From Legionella sp. MW5194 (GTDB lineage Bacteria; Pseudomonadota; Gammaproteobacteria; Legionellales; Legionellaceae): a DNA stretch of 64,000 nucleotides. The DNA lies in NCBI RefSeq assembly GCF_016864235.1, contig NZ_CP045733.1, forward strand, positions 1 through 64,000, read 5' to 3'. The position numbers and the translations under genes are program-made. How positions within the stretch are numbered: position 1 is the stretch's first letter; each line of letters begins with the position of its first letter. The notes beneath the pieces are model-generated. The model did not search any database. It worked only from the letters and a program-made list of their open reading frames with translations, and was not told where the DNA came from. Shown here one piece after another: positions 59,831 to 64,000 of the stretch.

Positions 59831-61983
59831 CAAAGCCTCTAACCTTAACCACTTTTTTTGTTGCAGGCCTTGATTGCCCGGCTGAAGAGCAATTAATCAG
59901 GCGGCAATTAAAAGTGATTCCTGAAGTGGCGCAGATGGATTTTAATTTCATTGCTGAGGAAGTGACCGTGCACCATCGTCTTCCAGCTATTGATGTGTTG
60001 CAAAAACAAATTGAAGCGTTAGGCATGAGTGTTCGGGTTCAAGGCAGTACCTCCTCTGCAAAAGAAGAGAAGAAGCAAGTTGATTCGTCATGGCCATTGC
60101 TTGCTTTGGCAGGTCTTTTAGCGCTTTGCTCTGAGTTAACTGCTTATTTCATTGCCAAAGAGCAATCAATCTGGGTCATTTTGCCTGCGGTGCTTGCCAT
60201 TATCTTAAGTGGCCCTTCTACTTTTAAGAAGGGTTTAATCGCGCTTCGTACTAAGGCCATGAATATTAATAGCCTGATGTTAATTGCAATCACCGGGGCT
60301 ATGATTATAGGTGCCTGGCCGGAAGCTGCGATGGTCACCGTTTTATTTGCTCTTGCTGAGCGAATCGAACGTTATTCATTAGATAAAGCCCGCCTTGCCA
60401 TTCGCAGTCTCATGCAAATTGCACCAGAGGTGGCTCGGATTAAAATGGATAATGGTCAATGGCAGACTTTGCCTGTAGAAGATGTAGCGGTCGGTGCGGT
60501 ATTTAAAGTAAAACCCGGTGAGCGCATCCCACTGGATGGGGTGTTGATATCGGGACAAAGTACGGTCAATCAAGCCCCGATTACAGGGGAATCCATGCCG
60601 GTGAGCAAGCAAGTAGGTGATGACGTGTTTGCCGGAACCTTAAATGAGCACGGTGCCTTTGAAGTTAAAGTCACTAAGGCTTCGGGTGATACGTTGCTTG
60701 CTAAAATTGGTAAAGCCATTGAGCAGGCACAAAGTGAGCGGGCACCAACGCAACGCTTTGTCGATGAGTTTGCCAAATACTACACCCCAATTATGGTCTT
60801 GATTGCACTGGTTATTGCACTTATTCCCCCGTTGGTGTTTGGTTATCCTTTTTATGATTGGATTTATAAGGCCTTAACGTTATTGGTTATTGCTTGCCCT
60901 TGTGCTTTGGTCATCTCTACACCGGTAACGGTAGTCAGCGGATTGGCTTCAGCAGCACAACATGGTCTTCTTATCAAAGGCGGCAGCTATTTAGAACTGG
61001 GGCACCAGCTCAAATTAATTGCCCTGGATAAAACAGGCACCTTAACTGAGGGGAAGCCTGTGGTGACTGATTTTATCGTTTACGATAAAATCCAACCAAA
61101 AGAATACTTGTTAGTGCTGGCTGCAAGCCTTGATAGTCATTCGGAACATCCAGTGGCTCATGCTTTGGTTGAGTATTGGAAGCAAAGCCAACCTAATGGG
61201 TCTTTATTTGAGGTAGAGCAATTTTCAGCACTTCCTGGCCGCGGGGTGCAAGGCATTATTAGTCAAGAACTGTATTACGTTGGAAATCATCAACTGGCAG
61301 AAGATAATAAGGTGTGCTCTCTTGCTGTAGAGCAGGAACTTAAGCGTTTGGAAGAGGAAGGAAAAACAACAGTCATTTTGAGTAATTCAGCGGTAGTTTT
61401 GGCGGTTTTTGCGGTGGCTGATACTTTGCGCTCTACAAGCAAATGGGCAATTGACACCTTGCATCAACAAGGACTTAAAACAGCGATGTTAACGGGTGAT
61501 AATGCCTTAACAGCTAAAGCCATTGCCAAAGTGGTGGGGATTGATGAAGTGCAGGCGAATGTCTTGCCTACTGAAAAATTACAAGCAATTAATCACCTTT
61601 TGGAACAGTATAAAACGGTAGGAATGGTGGGGGATGGAATCAATGACGCTCCAGCCTTGGCTAAGGCTACGATTAGTTTTGCAATGGGGAAAGGTACTGA
61701 TACCGCTTTAGAAACGGCAGATGTTGCATTAATGAATGATAATTTAGCCATGCTGCCTTTATACATTGATTTAAGCCGAAAAACGGCGCGTATTCTTCGC
61801 CAAAATATTACTTTGTCCCTTGCCATCAAAGGGGTGTTTTTTATTCTGGCCTTGGGAGGATTCGCAACGCTATGGATGGCGGTATTTGCTGATATGGGTG
61901 CGAGTCTAATTGTTGTTGCGAATGGTCTGCGCTTACTTAATTCCCATAAAGGGCATTCTGAATATCAGGAAATGAATGGATAA
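59827..61983 (+). CDS. Zn/Cd/Pb-type P1B ATPase (ZntA/CadA family)
   Basis: Exports divalent metals. The 718-residue protein has an HMA-like N-terminal domain in which the usual CxxC is DCPAEE, with a single Cys. Pump motifs: TGES near residue 255, CPC at 357-359 within VIACPCALVISTPV, DKTGT with Asp at 401, SEHPVAHAL and GDGINDAP. The last helices carry ADMGASLIVVANGLRLL, the P1B-2 zinc signature. ATG at 59827 overlaps the zinc-ribbon stop (ATGA); a longer frame would run through that gene. Confidence 0.93.
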   Translation: MTKPLTLTTFFVAGLDCPAEEQLIRRQLKVIPEVAQMDFNFIAEEVTVHHRLPAIDVLQKQIEALGMSVRVQGSTSSAKEEKKQVDSSWPLLALAGLLALCSELTAYFIAKEQSIWVILPAVLAIILSGPSTFKKGLIALRTKAMNINSLMLIAITGAMIIGAWPEAAMVTVLFALAERIERYSLDKARLAIRSLMQIAPEVARIKMDNGQWQTLPVEDVAVGAVFKVKPGERIPLDGVLISGQSTVNQAPITGESMPVSKQVGDDVFAGTLNEHGAFEVKVTKASGDTLLAKIGKAIEQAQSERAPTQRFVDEFAKYYTPIMVLIALVIALIPPLVFGYPFYDWIYKALTLLVIACPCALVISTPVTVVSGLASAAQHGLLIKGGSYLELGHQLKLIALDKTGTLTEGKPVVTDFIVYDKIQPKEYLLVLAASLDSHSEHPVAHALVEYWKQSQPNGSLFEVEQFSALPGRGVQGIISQELYYVGNHQLAEDNKVCSLAVEQELKRLEEEGKTTVILSNSAVVLAVFAVADTLRSTSKWAIDTLHQQGLKTAMLTGDNALTAKAIAKVVGIDEVQANVLPTEKLQAINHLLEQYKTVGMVGDGINDAPALAKATISFAMGKGTDTALETADVALMNDNLAMLPLYIDLSRKTARILRQNITLSLAIKGVFFILALGGFATLWMAVFADMGASLIVVANGLRLLNSHKGHSEYQEMNG

Positions 61984-62019
61984 TGAGAGTCTTTGCGGGT
62001 TTGTCACGAAAGAGGTTGC

Positions 62020-62412
62020 ATGATGAATGATTGGGTTGAAAATGAACAATGCAGCGCTCATCCATTGCGTTTTTTAGTGGTGGAATCCTCATTAGGAATT
62101 CGTATTCTCATTCGTATGCATTTATTAGAGTTGAAGCATTTGGTGGATATGGCAGGAGATGATGACTCGGCAAGAGAGTTGGCTTTCATGAGAGTTTATG
62201 ATTTTATTTTAGTGGATAAAAATTTAAATTGCCATGAGCTGATTGACCAGATACAAAAAAATTCAGTATTAAACAACCATACGCCTATGATCATTTTAAC
62301 TTCCAACCCTAATCAGGAAAACCTGCACGATAGCGCTACTTATTTTAAAAAACCTATATCCAAGAAGGATGCAGTACAGTTGCTTGATTTTGTAAAGAAT
62401 ATTAAAAAATGA
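62020..62412 (+). CDS. Stand-alone response-regulator receiver domain
   Basis: A 130-residue CheY-like protein: FLVVESSLGIRILIRMHLLE, phospho-acceptor Asp in FILVDKNL, MIILTSN and the conserved Lys in YFKKPISKK. The acidic pair at the active site is VES rather than the usual DD, so Mg2+ binding may be weak. No output domain. It follows the zinc ATPase by 37 bases. Confidence 0.75.
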   Translation: MMNDWVENEQCSAHPLRFLVVESSLGIRILIRMHLLELKHLVDMAGDDDSARELAFMRVYDFILVDKNLNCHELIDQIQKNSVLNNHTPMIILTSNPNQENLHDSATYFKKPISKKDAVQLLDFVKNIKK

Positions 62413-62536
62413 ATTTTTTTAAAGGTGGCGTGTAAACGTAAAATTGGAGAAGATAAGATGCATTTATCTTATGTTATTGAGTATATTACGATGTAAGTAG
62501 TTTCATGTTATTTTGATTGGCTGTTAAGGAGAAATA

Positions 62537-62701
62537 ATGAATATTAATGGATTTAAAATAATTGTATTGATCGGTTTATTGGGTCTGGGCTTAACTGCCT
62601 GCACTCCTAAAACAACACCTGCTCCAGCTCATCCTGAGGTTGGCTATGAGGGAGGATTTGGTGGTGATGGAGGTCATAACCACCAACCTAAGAACGACTA
62701 A
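62537..62701 (+). CDS. Small lipoprotein with Gly/His tail
   Basis: A 54-residue lipoprotein: signal peptide with lipobox LTAC, a Pro-rich linker (TPKTTPAPAHPEV) and the tail GYEGGFGGDGGHNHQPKND. The AAGGAGAAATA ribosome site is strong. Related in design to the lipoproteins at 30162 and 52093. Two more mini membrane genes follow, so it may head a small operon. Confidence 0.75.
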   Translation: MNINGFKIIVLIGLLGLGLTACTPKTTPAPAHPEVGYEGGFGGDGGHNHQPKND

Positions 62702-62714
62702 ATAGGAAAACATA

Positions 62715-62888
62715 ATGTTTACTAATGGATGGTTTTTAGGTTCTTTAGGTATTGCAATTATTGTATTGATTGGTCTTATCTTCTGGTTCAGAAAAACTAA
62801 GAAAACCATTCATTTTTACACCGCTTTAATTACTTTTCTTATTCTTGCCGCAATTTTCTTACATGGTGTTTCATTTAAATTAAATTAG
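62715..62888 (+). CDS. Small two-helix membrane protein
   Basis: A 57-residue protein with two hydrophobic helices (SLGIAIIVLIGLIFW and FYTALITFLILAAIFLHG) separated by a basic loop (FRKTKKTIH). AGGAAAA ribosome site. Thirteen bases after the lipoprotein. No family recognised. Confidence 0.6.
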   Translation: MFTNGWFLGSLGIAIIVLIGLIFWFRKTKKTIHFYTALITFLILAAIFLHGVSFKLN

Positions 62889-62910
62889 CTGGTGGTGATG
62901 AGGAGCAATA

Positions 62911-63029
62911 ATGAGTAAGGATGTACCTCATGATTAAAAAAATACTCAAAAGAGCAGTTACTTTGGTTCGCTCTTTTGCTCACGGGAGGCTTTTTAATTG
63001 TCGATGTCGCTGGTGGCATTATGGGTTAA
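62911..63029 (+). pseudogene. Frameshifted 39-residue membrane peptide gene
   Basis: ATG at 62911 with GAGGAGCAATA upstream starts MSKDVPHD, then TAA. Skipping one missing base after GAT continues as LKKYSKEQLLWFALLLTGGF and ends IVDVAGGIMG. The total length of 119 bases is one short of a whole number of codons, so a single base has been lost. Third gene of the mini-protein unit. Confidence 0.55.
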
Positions 63030-63094
63030 ATTACTCGTAACACTAGTTCCTATTTATTTTACTTCGTTAATTTTTTATATCCGAATACTAGCTC

Positions 63095-63295
63095 TTACCC
63101 AATAAACTTCTTTAAAATCATTTCAAGAGGACAAAATCCTGTAAATCCACTTTGCAAAAGATTAGCTCCTACAAATACCGTAAACCATAAAAAATTAACG
63201 TTGATAAATACTGGGCTGGTCGACACGCCTAGAGCGAGTGATATCAAAACAAAGGCACCAGCGACAATTCGAATAATACGTTCAATAGTCATCAT
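63095..63295 (-). CDS. DUF2892 membrane protein
   Basis: A 66-residue protein with the DUF2892 (YgaP-type inner-membrane anchor) pattern: MTIERIIRIVAGAFVLISLALG, then FVGANLLQSGFTGFCPLEMILKK with the conserved Cys. AGGAGAATAG ribosome site. Genes of this family often accompany sulfur or metal systems. Downstream of the RND fragment on the same strand. Confidence 0.85.
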   Translation of the reverse strand: MMTIERIIRIVAGAFVLISLALGVSTSPVFINVNFLWFTVFVGANLLQSGFTGFCPLEMILKKFIG

Positions 63296-63313
63296 CTATT
63301 CTCCTAATACTAA

Positions 63314-63997
63314 TTAATGGTTACGCTTCCACCAACTTAAATAGATCAATGGAATTAAAAACAAGGTAAGTACTGTTGAAGCAAATGAACCAAATATCAA
63401 AGAAATAGCAAGGCCGCCAAAGACAGGATCGGATAACATCACAGCGGAGCCCAGAATAATAGCAAGTGCTGTTAAGACAATCGGTAGAATTCGCTCCACG
63501 CCTGACTCAATAACGGCTTCTACGATAGAGGAACCTCGATGTTGATGTTCTAAAATAAAATCGATGAGTAATAGCGAATTTCGAACAACAATTCCGGCTA
63601 AAGCAATTACCCCTATCATGGACGTGGCAGTGAACGGTTGGTTCATTAACCAATGGCCAGGAAAAACGCCAATGACAGTTAGCGGTATAGCCCCCATAAT
63701 AATTAGGGGAATAAAAAACGACTGGTAAAAAGCTGTTAGTAAAATATAAATCAAGACTATAGCCACAATAAAGGCTGAGCCTAAATCACGAAAAACATCC
63801 AACGTCAGGCGCATTTCACCAAGCCAAAAGAGTTGACTTTTAGCAAAGCGATTAGGCTGTGATTCATGAAATCCTAAATTTTCAACCCCCATTGAAAAAG
63901 GGGGCTTCTTGGGGTACTGTGGAATAACCACCAAAAGTGTTAATTCTGAATTAAACCGGCTACCAATCTGTAATTTACAAAGATGGAAGTTTAACCC
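63314..63997 (-). pseudogene. C-terminal fragment of an RND efflux pump
   Basis: The last ~200 residues of an RND permease: GEMRLTLDVFRDLGSAFIVAIVLIYILL, ALAGIVVRNSLLLIDF, and the final helices. The sequence upstream (RFNSELTLLVVIPQYPKK) is poorly matched and meets an in-frame TAA at 63998-64000, so a full pump (about 1050 residues) does not continue in this frame. It appears to be a truncated relic, but the window edge limits certainty. Confidence 0.6.
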
Positions 63998-64000
63998 TTA

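Overview
The window looks like a metal-resistance and energy island of Legionella, most likely L. pneumophila or a close relative. The 736-residue copper ATPase at 163-2373 matches, as far as I can recall, the crystallised L. pneumophila CopA in length and almost every residue. The 53-59 kb efflux operon fits HelCBA, and an H-NOX gene sits directly ahead of a GGDEF/EAL gene, as known in this species. These identifications come from memory; no database search was run.

Layout. 0-19.4 kb is a copper/metal block, mostly + strand: CopA ATPase, a membrane diguanylate cyclase, an RND tripartite efflux operon, a DUF3141 hydrolase, a multicopper oxidase fused to a CopB-like barrel domain, glutamate dehydrogenase, a secreted His/Trp/Gly protein and a DUF2933/methyltransferase/membrane-protein operon. 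19.4-22.9 kb (-) is a three-gene electron-transfer operon: flavin/[2Fe-2S] reductase, cytochrome b-like membrane protein and a heptaheme c-type cytochrome. 23.0-29.3 kb (-) is an N-type (alternative) F-ATPase operon that lacks a delta subunit and atpR. 29.6-31.2 kb holds a Met-rich periplasmic protein, small lipoproteins and an XRE regulator. 31.5-37 kb carries H-NOX plus diguanylate cyclase, PHA synthase, acetoacetyl-CoA reductase and a cold-shock protein.

37.5-52 kb is a more mosaic insertion zone. It has an AAA ATPase with a palindromic operator array, an iteron-like TTGCTACA cluster with a perfect 34-bp palindrome, a RelBE-type toxin-antitoxin pair, a TipAS-type MerR regulator, a DUF3987 protein, several decayed genes, an IS5-family remnant and a group II intron. 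From 52 kb the metal theme returns: a small lipoprotein, a solute-binding protein, helCBA, a zinc-type ArsR sensor with its operator, a zinc-ribbon protein, a ZntA/CadA-type ATPase, a receiver-domain protein, three mini membrane or lipoprotein genes and a truncated RND pump.

How the parts fit. Cytoplasmic Cu(I) and Zn/Cd are exported by two P1B ATPases. RND pumps and the oxidase deal with periplasmic metal. Met-rich, His/Trp-rich and Gly/His-tailed small exported proteins probably buffer it. The most unusual recurring signal is a set of tiny lipoproteins ending in Gly/His tails, with one decayed copy. The most promising undescribed functional unit is the three-gene trans-membrane electron-transfer operon beside the N-ATPase.
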